Shown here in pieces: positions 53,881-64,000 of a stretch of DNA of 64,000 nucleotides. Position 1 is the stretch's first letter. Each line of letters begins with the position of its first letter. The translations under genes and the position numbers were made by a program. The notes below the pieces were generated by a model, which did not search any database, was not told where the DNA came from, and saw nothing but the letters and a program-made list of their open reading frames with translations. Source of the stretch: Costus lasius (taxonomy: Eukaryota > Streptophyta > Magnoliopsida > Zingiberales > Costaceae); NCBI GenBank assembly GCA_027563935.2, contig CM050453.2, forward strand, positions 88,200,665 to 88,264,664, written 5' to 3'.

Positions 53881-54880
53881 TTTAGTATTATGAATATTTT
53901 CATTTAAATATCTAATTAAGAGTGTTTCAAAAATTTAGAGTTAATATTTAGTTAGACGCAACGTGAGTTAGATTGGTGTTGTTAGAGAGGCAACTAAACC
54001 AACAACAGCCACGTTAACATTATTTCATTTTTTTACATCACATCTTTTTATTACTATTTTTAAATATTTTTTTAAACGCAAAAAGAGTAAAGTTACTCTC
54101 CTTCGCGCATGCATCTGAAGAGAGGCAGAGGAGGTAATGAAGCAGAGGCTGTGTTATTCTTCTGAGCCCGTCGAAGGAGGAGGGAAGACTAGGGATTAGA
54201 CTTTCGGTCTTCGAGTTCAACACAGATGGGGGAGACAGGAAATTAGGTATTCGGCTTCCGGTTTTGGCACAGGCGGACGAGAAAAGGGGAAGCGGCGAGA
54301 CATTTCCGGCGACTGAGAATCAGGTCTGCCAGTGAGTTTGGCGATGAGGTGGTCATCGTTGGCGAGAAAAGAGAGGATGACGCTGATGCTTCAAGTCTTC
54401 TCTTTTTTAGGTGGAGGTGCAATGATGCTGTCGAGCTTCCGGCGGAGAACCTCGACCTACTCGCCAAGAAATAACCTCCTATCCGAAACAGGGAGGTGGC
54501 GAAATCTACCGAGGAAGGAGGAGCAGTGACATTTGGCGGGGCTAGACTTCACTGGAGACGAACTCGATATTGAAAAGGAGTTCGTCCGTGTCGAGAAAGA
54601 GGAAGCGGCGAGATTACTCGAGCTGCTGAGCTTCCAGCGGGGCAGCTCTGCTGCTTGCCAGAGGAAATGGGAAGGCGATGAGGTGATGAAGTTGCTGACG
54701 ACGCAGCAGTATTGCTAGGTTCCAATGGAGGAAAGTCACGGCAGGACTCGGCGAGATCTGGCGCTGCCGAACTTCTAGTGGGGGAGACATATGAGGTCGA
54801 GAGAGTAATATCGGACTGAATTCCCCAGAAAATCGGATTAGATACAGTTTAAGTAAGTGATTGATGATTTTCAATTTCTT

Positions 54881-55440
54881 CTCCGATTCGGAATAGTTTT
54901 GTATTATTTAAAATAATCCCTTTTATAAAAAATTTAGCAAAAAGTAATATTATTTTAATAAAATTATTAATATTAAATTTAAAATTATTTATTACTATTA
55001 TTTTATTTTATTTCTAAATTTTTTTTATTTTTTATTTTTAAAAATATTATTCTTTTTTTTAAAAAAAAATAGACCACCATAACAATTTACGCAAACACCT
55101 TTTAACTTTCCAACCTACTATTATTCAACCTACATTTTTTTAACCAACAAAAGCTAAGGGCCTGTTTTATTGGGAGGGAAGAAAACTAAGGTGAAAGAGA
55201 AATATAGAAGGATAGAAATATTGGTTCCATTTTCTCCTCATGTGTTTTATTTGGAGGAAAGAAAATAAAGAGGATTATTAATTTCAATATTATCTATTAT
55301 AATACCTTTTACATAAAATTACTTTTTATTTATTAAATAATTTATTTTAATATATTATATATTATTTATTATATTTTATTAATAAAATTAATATATTAAT
55401 ATCAAATCAATTTATTATACCACATTAAAATCTAGACAAA
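54881..55440. other. AT-rich stretch with MITE-like ends
   Basis: Very AT-rich. At 55080-55160 'aacaccttttaactttccaa' to 'accaacaaaagctaag' resembles the right end of the 59506 MITE. 'ggcctgttttatt' at about 55160 matches in reverse 'aataaaacaggcgc' at 63765, a second MITE family. Boundaries are not resolved. Confidence 0.45.
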
Positions 55441-55499
55441 TACAAACCAACAATTAGATAATGCAATAATTTTTTTTGACTCGGCAACAATTCACTTGT

Positions 55500-56570
55500 A
55501 CCAAATATTATTTTAAAATTTGGCAAATGGATCGTGGGGCCAATGTTCAAAATTTGGGTGAATGGGTCGTAGGACCAATCATTCAGAATTTGGATGAACG
55601 AGCCGACAGGCCAAGCATTCGAGATTTGGTGAACGGGTTGTAGGACCAAAAGTTCAAAATTTGGGTGAATGGGTCACAGAATCAATCATTCAAAATTCGA
55701 TGAATGGGCTGTGGGGCTAAACATTCAAACTTGGGTGAACGAGCCGATGGGCCAAACATTTGAAATTTAGTGAATAAGCCGATGGGCCAAACATTTAAAT
55801 TCGATTGAATGAGCCGATAGACCAAACATTCAAAATTTGGATGAGCGAGCCGATGGGCCAAACGTTCAAATTTGATTGAATGAGCCGATGGGCCAAACAT
55901 TCAAAATTTGGATGAATGAGTGATGGGCCAAACGTTCAAAGTTGGGTGAACGGGTCATGGGACCAAACGTTCAGAATGTGAGTGATTGGGTCATGGGACC
56001 AATCATTCAGAATTTGGATGAATGAGCCGACAGGCCAAGCATTCGAGATTTGGTGAACGGGCCGATGGGCCAAACATTCGAATTCGATTGAATGAGCCGA
56101 TAGGCCAAACATTCAAAATTTGGATGAACGAGCCGATGGACCAAACGTTCAAAATTGGATGAACGGGTCGTGGGACTAAACGTTCAAATTTGATTGAATG
56201 AGCCGATGGACCAAACATTCAAAATTTAGATGAACGGGCCGATGTGCTAAACGTTCAAAGTTGGGTGAACGGGTCGTGGGACCAAACGTTCGGAATGTGA
56301 GTGAATGGGTTGTGGAACCAATCATTCAGAATTTAGATGAATGAGCCGATGGGCCAAGCGTTCAAAGTTTGGTGAACGGGCCGATGGGCCAAGCCTTCGA
56401 ATTTCAGTGAACGAGCCGTGGGGCCAAGCATTCAAAGTTTGGTTGAGTTGATGAATGAGTCATGAGGGCCAGACGTTCGAAATTTAGTTAAGTTGATGAA
56501 TGAGCCATGGGGCTAAACGCTCGGAATTTGGTTGAACGGGTCATGAGACCAATCATTCATAATTTGGTAA
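55500..56570 (-). repeat. Minisatellite, about 35-bp units (inverse of 5331-5830)
   Basis: About 28 units of 'gggccaaacattcaaattcgattgaatgagccgat', the reverse complement of the array at 5331. Two unit types ('gaatgagccgatgggccaaac' and 'gaacgggtcgtgggaccaaac') alternate in blocks. Confidence 0.88.
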
Positions 56571-56599
56571 ATGATTTATAAATCTACTTTGATCTGGAT

Positions 56600-58330
56600 C
56601 TCTGATAAAAAAATTAGAGTTCGGATCTAGAAAGATCTTATCCAAATTAAGGATCAATATTCGGATCATTTCGGAAGTCATCCGATTGGCTTGGATTCGG
56701 GTAAATCAATTTCAGCCGTTGAAAGCTTTATTCACATATCTGCTTAGATCCAAATCTCTGATCGAAAATCCGAGGGTGGATTTGGAAAGATATGATCCAA
56801 ATGAGCAGGGATCAACATTCTGATCATCTTAGAAGCCTTGAGATTCGGGTGAATTAATTTCAACCATTGAAAGCTTAACTTGTAGATATGCTTTGATCTT
56901 GATCTCGAATCAAAAATCTGAGAGTGGATCTGGAAAGATCAGATCCAAATGAGCAAGGATCAATATTTGGATCACTTTGGATGCCATCCGATTGGCTGAG
57001 ATTCTGGCAAATTAATTTATGTCATTGAAAGTTTGAATTGTAGATCTGCTTTGATCCAGATCTCTGATCGAAAATCTGAGAGCGGATTTGGAAAGTTCTA
57101 ACTCAGATGAGTAAGGATCAATATTTGAATCATTTCGAATGCTATCCGATTGGCTAAGATTTGTGCAAATTAATCATAGCCGTTGAAAGCTTGATTTGTA
57201 GATCTGCTTAGATCTAGATCTCTGATTGAAAATCTGAAGGTGGATCTAATTCAGATGAGTAAGGATCAATATTCGGATTATTTTGATAGCTATCCGATTG
57301 GCTAAGATTTGTGCAAATCAATCATAGCCTTTGAAAGTTTGATTCGCAGATTTGCTTAGATCCATATTTCTAATCTAAAATCTTTGAGTGAATTTGAAAA
57401 GATCTGACTTAATTGAGTAAGGATCAATATTCGGATTATTTCGAGAGCTATCCGATTGGCTTGGATTTGAGTGAATTTATTTCAGCCGTCGATATTTTAA
57501 TTTGTCGATCTGCTATGATCCAAGTCTCTAATCGAGAATCTGAGGGCAGACCTAGAAGTATCTAAACCAAATTTGTAAGGATCAGTGTTTGGATTACATC
57601 GAAAGCTGTCCGACTAGCTGAGATTTAGGTGAATTAATGTTAGCCATTCATATTTCAATACAACAGTTTGTTTTGATCCAAATTTTTGATCGAAAATCTG
57701 AGGGTGGATCTAGAAAGATCAGATCTGACTGAGTAGGGATCAATATTTAGATCATTCTGAGAGGTATCTGATTGGTTGAGGTTTGTGGAAATCAATCATA
57801 GCCGTTGAAAGTTTGACTCACAGATCTGCGAGCTAGATCTTGGATTGAAAACTAGATCTTGGATTGAAAATCCGAGGGCAGATCTAGAAAGAGCTTATCC
57901 AATTTGGTGAGGATTGATACTTGGATTATTTTGGATGCTATCCGATAAGCTTAGATTCATGTAAATTAATCTCAGCCGTTAAATGTTTGATTTGCGGATC
58001 TGCTTGGATCTATATCTCTGATCAAAAATCCAAGGGCGGATTTGGGAAGATATGACCCATATTTGTAAGGCTTGATATTCGGATCTTCTTAGAAGCCATT
58101 TGAGTAGCTTAGATTCAAGTAGGTTATGTTCAGCCGTTGAAATTTCAATTCATTGATTTGCTATGATCCAAAGCTCTAATCGAAAATCCGAGGGTGGATC
58201 TGGGAAGATCAGACTTAGATGAGTAAGAATCAACATTTCGATCGTGTCGGGCACTGTCCGATTAACTTGGATTTGTGCAAACGAATGTCAGCCATTGATT
58301 ATATTGTATTAAATCTGGATCATTTGGGTT
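56600..58330 (-). repeat. Tandem array of about 157-bp units
   Basis: 'gagtaaggatcaatattcgg' and close variants at about 56653, 56804, 56953, 57109, 57257, 57414, 57574, 57732, 57898, 58066 and 58219: eleven units, mean spacing about 157 bp. Each has 'gatctctgatcgaaaatctg', 'ctatccgattggctRagatt' and 'tcagccgttgaaag'. It is the reverse complement of the array at 4090-5330. Shorter fragments continue to about 58780. Confidence 0.9.
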
Positions 58331-59505
58331 TGGATCAAATCTTGATTCTTAATTTTTGTAAAACGAAATCAGAACAATTGATTTTTGGACAAATCTGGCT
58401 CGTCAGACCGAATTGAAATTAGAGGATCTGAATCTTTATTTTTTGTTTTATCAAATCCAAGCCGTTGAATTAAATATAGATAGTCAGATCAAGGCTAGAA
58501 AATCTCAGCGTCTGATCAAAATAAAAAGATCTGGGCCATTAGATCAGAGTTAAAAGATCTGGGCCTTTAAATCCGAGTTAGAAGATCTGGACCGTTGATC
58601 ATTTAATTAAGTGTGGATCGTTAGATTCGGTATTTGGCTAATCTCGAGCCATTGATTCTAGATTTGATCGGTACCTTTGGATCCTTGATGATTTAATCTG
58701 GGCCATCATTCTCAGATTTAATCTGGGCCGTCAAATAATAGATGATCAAATCTGACCCCTTTAGTTTTAGATTTAATTATGGCGGTCAGATTAGCTCTTC
58801 AACAAAATTGGATCGTTGGATCCAATCAAATCTCTTTTGTTCGTGATACACTCGAAACGTGGTCGTTCGTTCTTTCGCCGCCCGCCGTCTGCCCACGAGA
58901 AACTCGGCGGCTCCAGCCAAGGCCTCTCTGCATTTCACCGGAGCGATGGTTGGAGTCCAGCGCCGGCCGGTGGTGATTTGACGTGACGCGAAGTTGCGCA
59001 AGAGACTTTCGTTCAAAATAGGGTCGCCGGATAAAAACATTCGGTTCCGGCGATCCAGACGTCAGATGGACAGATCCTTGCAGGCACAAGTTCGAATGCC
59101 TGAAGAGAAGACGTGGCCAGATTTTAATCTCAATCCGATGGCTGGATAATGCGTTTGTCAAGGAAATTAGATGTGTTCGCGGTTGGAAGAGAAGAAGTCA
59201 GGGATCGCCAGAAAAACCTTCGATTCTGGCGATCTGCTTGTCTGATGGACGGTTTGTTCCTTCTGTCGGTGCGAACACTCGAGGAGAGGGTGTGGATGGA
59301 GTTTCGGCTCGATCCGACAGGTGGATGTTGGATTCAGCGACGAGGTTTGGAGGCAACGCCAGGGGCGAGTTTGTTCAGACAGTGGCAGTTTGGCGACGAG
59401 TTCTGGAGGCAGTGTTAGGGGAGAGTTCGTTCAGGCGGTGGCAACTTCGTGGAAGATCTAGGCAAGGTTCGGCGGTAGGGATTCAGCTAAACTCGGTGGC
59501 AAAGG
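58331..59505. other. LTR-derived fragments and GC-rich stretch
   Basis: 58331-58780 repeats 'gatctgggccRttagatcagag' words from the array. 58800-59500 is GC-rich (gccgcccgccg, cgccggccgg) with overlapping open frames on both strands and no domain I recognise. By position it matches the GC-rich part of the other LTRs. Confidence 0.5.
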
Positions 59506-59695
59506 GTGCGTTTGGCACAGTTTCTTGGCTGTTTTTGCTAGCTACAAAAGTTATTTTTGAGAAGTTGATCTATTTTGCTATCAACTTCTGCACTAATTTA
59601 ACACACCATTCAACTTTTCCAGCCAACTATTTTTTAATCAGCACTTTCTCAACCAGCAGAAGCTAAAAGCTCTAGCTATATCAAACACATACAAA
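59506..59695. mobile_element. Short MITE of the 15658/21779 family
   Basis: Starts 'gggtgcgtttggcacag' and ends 'ctagctatatcaaacacata', whose reverse complement is 'tatgtgtttgatatagctag'. Before the end, 'aaccagcagaagctaaaag' is the inverse of the shared subterminal word. Confidence 0.6.
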
Positions 59696-61736
59696 GTCTC
59701 CAACAGGTCAGGCGGAAGACTTTCGATTTTTGCCCCAAAGTTCATGGTCGAAGAATAAACTTTGGCAACTCCAACTCGGCGACAGCAAAATCATTTTATC
59801 TTTGACGAATATGACAACGAGCGGTTAGATTTTCAGCCTTGGTATTGAACTTGATAAAAGGTTCCGGCAAAAACTCTGATCTTGACGCGAAGTTCAGAGA
59901 CCAGTAGGCCTTATCATGCAACAGATTTTTTTTATTCTTGCAGTAATTAGGATCCTGCTTCCGAAGCAAGTTCCTGTCAGATTTGGACATTTTTAATTCT
60001 TTATCGTCAAGTGGAATTAGATTAAAGTCAGATTCTGTCTTTTTGCTTGTGTAATTCCCAGCCGAGCCTTTTTTTTTTATGAGTTCCAGCCGAAATTCAT
60101 TTCGTCAGAAGCTTTGATTTTTTTTAGCAACAACCATCTTGTGCGTATTGAATCCTTATAGTATTCAAATAATGGTTTTTTACTTTAAAGTTATCTTCTC
60201 CATTAGGGTGTATTTATTTTTTTTATTTCTGAGTTATCTTCTTCGTTAGAATGAGTATTTATTTTGGAATTGTTTGTCTATTAGAGTAGACCAAGAAAAA
60301 AAAAAGACAGAAAATTATAGCTGTGCGGCTAGCAGCTCTTTTCTCCTCGTCAATGTCAAAATGTGTTCATGTGTGTTCCCCTATCTATGCTCTCGTCAGC
60401 GTCTGGCCTTTTTACGCTAGCTTCAATAGAAAGGAGTTTTTTTTTGCTTCTCCACGTAGAGTATTGTCGTCGACCCCATTTCAGGCTAAAGGGGTCCTTT
60501 TTATACAAATCCGATTGCTATTGTAAGGTTCCCACGACACCTCGTATTCCTTTTTCTTTTCTTTTCTTTTTTTTTTTTTTGGCATCTAAGTCTAAAATTA
60601 GTCGAATGACCTTTCGTGCGAGTCATTGTCGAAGGCTTGTTCCTTACCAATTTGCTATTTTTGATCCCATATTATCTTAAACATATTTTATTATATTTTT
60701 TTACGGCTCTCACGTTAAAGATTTCATCCCATTATCATTTGTTTTCTTGCCAAGTTTTGCTGCCACGGCTCCTGCCACTTTCAGTTTACTGCACGTGGCA
60801 CTCAATTGGTTTTGTGATTTTGACCAACGACATTAGCTACACAATGTCATTTTATCCCGTTCTCAATTCGATTTATTTATTCCCAACGAGAGAGATTTTG
60901 GTCAAAATTAGTTTAATAGTCAAAATTGATTTCTCTTCCTCAATTAAATTCCTTCGGTCCGAAATCCCGAAATCCAATGAATGGTCATGTTAAAATTATT
61001 TGGTCAAATTCACATTTGCTTTGATTTGCTTCGCTAAATGATTAATTAAGTAATTAAGGACTAATTAATTAATTAAATTTTTTTACATTATTATTTTTTT
61101 TACCTTCAACAGATACTAAATTTATTTTGATTAGTATCATATCTGAAAATATGGATAGAATCTGCTACTATTGTGTATCCTAGGAGGGACAACTGAACTA
61201 TCAGGTTGTATGATGAATTGCTCATGTAAGCTAATAATAGCTTTTAACACTTAGTGAAAGTGGTAGCTAATAGTTTGAATACCACGATGAAAGAAAAAAC
61301 ATAGTTGTCGATATTTGACATTATGGGACACCAAATATAAATCGTTGCCACTTTTTCCTCAACGGTACAGTTTTTAGTGCTTTTCACTCGGCCTGTACTT
61401 CTTAGTATATTACACAATTATATGAAAGCACATACTTTCATTCTTAAAATATTATGACAAATTTAATCGAAAGAAGTTAAATTTTTTTAAAATTTCTCTA
61501 CGCTTCCCCTCTTTACTCTCATTACTCTCTTTTAATGGTTTATCCACATAGGAGGAGTCAAAAATTTAATTCAATTGGTGTATGAGGTAACATATCTGCA
61601 CATACAACTTGTATATTTCTACGATGATGGTTGTATACTATCGCAAGTCTTTTGCCTTTGTTACTCAATGGAGCCATTAAGATAAGACATATAAATAAAA
61701 CTATATTGTGTAAAGCAATTAATTTATACAAAATAT
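59696..61736. other. Noncoding, unassigned
   Basis: Pyrimidine-rich 60310-60760 resembles in composition the U3/R region of the Tat LTR but shows no clear match. T run at about 60561-60581. No recognisable gene; short frames up to 125 codons have no known domain. Confidence 0.4.
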
Positions 61737-61840
61737 GAGTAAAAAGTATGACTAAAACAAAAGGACAAGCTTATAGATAGATATCAGGATACATGACTAG
61801 AACAAAAATTTCATTGCATTGATAGAACTAGTTGAATAAA
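61737..61840 (+). repeat. Direct repeat, copy 1
   Basis: 'agtatgactaaaacaaaa' and 'atagatagatatcaggatac', then 'attgatagaactagttgaat', recurs with about 90% identity at 62823-62925. Confidence 0.8.
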
Positions 61841-62822
61841 AAGTGGGATCCAACTACCAAAGGAGAATCTATATCAGTTTAGACTCATGGAGTGACCTCG
61901 TCCTCATAACATGCCTTCGTGTATATTACCCATATCTGGAACCAATCATGTTTAAACCTACCTCTTCCTCATACCATGCCTTCGTGTGTATGCCTTCATG
62001 AGTGCAAAGTCTTTCTATGTGATAGACAAAGTTAGAAACTATCCAATTGAGGTGGAAAAGATTGGTTGTTTCCAATAATAAATTTTTATGAGAAATTCCT
62101 TTATGAATTGATATTATAGAAAATCGAATAATGTTCACCAAAGGCAGGAGAGTGGTACATGCAAAACAAAAGCTCCAGAAAACAATATTGGAAATAAGAA
62201 AGATTGTTGATCTAGAAAAGATTAGAATCATTTGATCACTTAGGAAGTTTTAAAATATTTGTCAGTTTTCAGAAGTTTCCAACTATTGTCTTTGAAAGAA
62301 GTGAACACCCAAATGCTGAGCAATGCCTTCTAACAATGTAAATTCCATAACGTTTTACAGAACTCGATTCCAGTATAAACAGATCCTAAGTAAGTTGAAG
62401 CATTATAAGCTTAATACTTTGCAGCAGAGAGAAATATTTCCCTTCTTGATCGATTCAACCTTTTGTGTCAGATAGAGGAGTCATCAAGAATATTTCAACA
62501 TCAAAGTGTGGGTCCAAGTGGTAAGAGGAAATGGTGGCAAAGAAGGCAAAGTGGAGTGCCTGAGACCAGGGATTGTGTGCACAAGGAAGATGCAAGCAAG
62601 TTGATGTCCCAACCTTGTTTGCCATCAAATCCAGTACCGAGAACAATTCCCCAACTTCATCACACAACGTTCAATGTATTGTCCCAGACTTTTCACATCC
62701 TTTTTACATCATGGAATCAAGAATGACAAGTCCACTCTTGTTCAAAGTCTTCTGTTTCCCGTACTCAAGTCTTGCATCAACATTCCAGTGAATTTAATTT
62801 CATGATGTACAAGCATATAGAA
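61841..62822. other. Sequence between the direct repeats
   Basis: No identified gene. 62455-62730 is less AT-rich with overlapping frames of 70-87 codons on both strands; neither shows a known domain. It could be a fragment of an unrecognised gene or element. Confidence 0.35.
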
Positions 62823-62925
62823 CAAAATATGACTAAAACAAAATGACAAACATATAGATAGATATCAGGATACATGACTAAAACAAAATTTTCATTCCAT
62901 TGATAGAACTAGTTAATTTATTGAT
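62823..62925 (+). repeat. Direct repeat, copy 2
   Basis: Partner of 61737-61840. A shorter repeat, 'aatttaatttcatgatgtac', occurs at about 62789 and 63063. Confidence 0.8.
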
Positions 62926-63239
62926 GTGATTTTCTAATCAAGCTAAACTCTACATAATAGATTAGTGCATTATTGGGACTGCAACAAAGCATTCAACGCA
63001 TTACCAATTCAAACATGTAAATGGAAAAATCAATTAGATGATATCAGAAAAGAAGAAAGTAAATTTAATTTCATGATGTACAAGTCATGCTCGAATAAAA
63101 AGTAAATATCATGCTCGAATGTTGATAACACAAGACAGGTATAACAAGATAGGTATTTGTGATATCACAAGATAGATATGATGCTCGAATTGATAAAGAG
63201 AGCAGTGGCATACTTCTATGGTGTTGGACAGAAGAAAGC

Positions 63240-63510
63240 TTCGACCGGCAATGGAAGATTTGAAGCTGCTGGAAGAGGCGACTGGAAGAGGCAACTGGAA
63301 GAGGGCGACTGGAAGAGGCAACTTAGCTTTGCTTCGACCGGCGAGTGGAAATGCCAATATCAATTGGGCGGAGGAAGATTTGAAGATTGACTAGCGACTA
63401 GAAGTGGAAGGGCGACTAGAAGAGGAAGGGGCGAGGGCGACTGGATGAGGGCGATGGCCAGGGGAGGAGGGCGACTGGATGAGGGCGATGGCCAGGGGAG
63501 GAGGGCGACT
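63240..63510 (+). repeat. GA-rich minisatellite
   Basis: First 'cgactggaagaggcaactggaagagg' repeats of about 13 bp (63265-63325). Then a 34-bp unit from 'gggcgactggatgagggcg' to 'ccaggggagga' twice in tandem (63435-63468, 63469-63502) plus the start of a third. Confidence 0.85.
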
Positions 63511-63599
63511 TGCGAGGGCACTGGCTTCACAGCTTCAGAAGGAGCGATGGCGAGAGGGAGCCTCGGGCTTTTGGAAAAGCTTGACCTAGACACCTAGAC

Positions 63600-63800
63600 G
63601 CGTGAGACATATGAGTGAGTGGTTTTCTTTCCGATTTGGGAAGAAACCAAAATGAGAGAAATTTTTTTTTTTTCTCACCATATTTCTTCCCCTCAAATCA
63701 GCTTCTTCTGTAATAAAACAAGAGAAAAACCAATTTATTTTCTTTTTTCCTGATTTTCTCCCTAATAAAACAGGCGCTAAAAGTTTTAACTATATCAAAT
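63600..63800. mobile_element. Possible MITE remnant
   Basis: 'gattttctccctaataaaac' then 'aggcgctaaaag' is the inverse of the 'gggcctgttttattggga' end at 55160. A T run and 'ttcttcccctcaaatcagctt' lie inside. Left end unresolved. Confidence 0.4.
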
Positions 63801-64000
63801 GAAGCCTTAGTCATTTCCATAAGCAAGCAACACTATCTTAAGGAAGAACACGACCCTTACCCCCTTACAACCATCACTTCTACCAATTAAACATTGCTAC
63901 CTTTGCTAGCACTATCAAACTTCCCTACCTCATGACCTCCACCCACATGATCTTTAATGAGTAGTTTGACTCACATCGTGTAGTTCCTTATCTAGCAATG

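Larger units (their letters stand above)
51829..54880 (-). mobile_element. LTR related to the Tat element LTR (solo or truncated)
   Basis: Starts TGTGGGGTC like the Tat LTR, then shares 'aaattcaccttaaatYaataaggctttttgtt', the hairpin (51923-51944) and 'ttaattacYcctaaaattaRg' up to about 51990. A 41-bp minisatellite (about 52170-53765) follows, then the bracketing block (53785-53880), a GC-rich stretch (54100-54860) with open frames I judge meaningless, then AT-rich DNA. No internal coding region. The other end is unclear. It may continue as the LTR material at 55440-59500, since that order (array, block, 35-bp array, 157-bp array) mirrors the solo LTR at 2870-6477. Confidence 0.7.

Noticed and set aside
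58779..59666. GC-rich overlapping frames as a gene
   Set aside because: Open on both strands, no known motif, and placed where related LTRs have a similar GC-rich stretch.
62455..62730. Possible gene fragment on either strand
   Set aside because: No domain recognised, no splice structure or codon pattern that favours one frame; left as unassigned.

Overview
The window is nuclear DNA from a flowering plant. It has no intact host gene that I can support. What it holds is two broken copies of a G-type (S-domain) receptor-like kinase gene, set in nested LTR retrotransposons, solo LTRs, MITEs and AT-rich sequence. The kinase introns, the plant-type Ty3/gypsy and Copia remnants, the CCCH and HSP90 fragments and the MITEs all point to an angiosperm. 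I cannot name the species.

Layout. 1-1010: decayed Ty3/gypsy reverse transcriptase, minus strand. 1620-2870: the last three exons of receptor kinase copy A. About 2870-6477: a tandem-repeat-filled solo LTR that splits the 3' flank of copy A; that flank resumes at 6485. 7474-12914: a chromovirus deletion derivative with both LTRs and a perfect ACTTC target-site duplication. 12.9-22.7 kb: AT-rich DNA with three MITEs, a fragment of a CCCH zinc-finger gene, an imperfect hairpin, a decayed Copia pol and a 26-base G run. 22720-44651: a 21.9-kb Tat-lineage Ty3/gypsy element on the minus strand, with a perfect GTTTT target-site duplication. 45.07-51.44 kb: receptor kinase copy B, nearly full length but broken, with a W-box cluster upstream. 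51829-about 59.5 kb: LTR sequence of the same general family as the 2.9-6.5 kb solo LTR, in the opposite orientation and full of minisatellites. 59.5-64 kb: MITE remnants, short repeats and no recognisable gene.

The large Tat element is the most interesting unit. gag and pol lie in one frame on the minus strand, interrupted only by one TAG and one TGA. The RT active site reads YVND instead of YVDD. Between pol and the 3' LTR lie plus-strand (antisense) ORFs: a 668-codon plant-mobile-domain protein and a 235-codon coiled-coil protein, probably spliced together. Both LTRs carry an approximately 860-bp fragment of a cytosolic HSP90 gene, upstream of the LTR TATA box. Near the LTR end that faces the primer-binding site is a hairpin whose stem shows compensatory changes in a related LTR. 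The LTRs also carry 41-bp minisatellite arrays whose GGCC...GGC core recurs in the arrays of the other LTRs in the window.

The elements form a layered history: an old receptor-kinase duplication, later LTR insertions into both copies, and recent chromovirus and Tat insertions whose LTR pairs remain closely similar.
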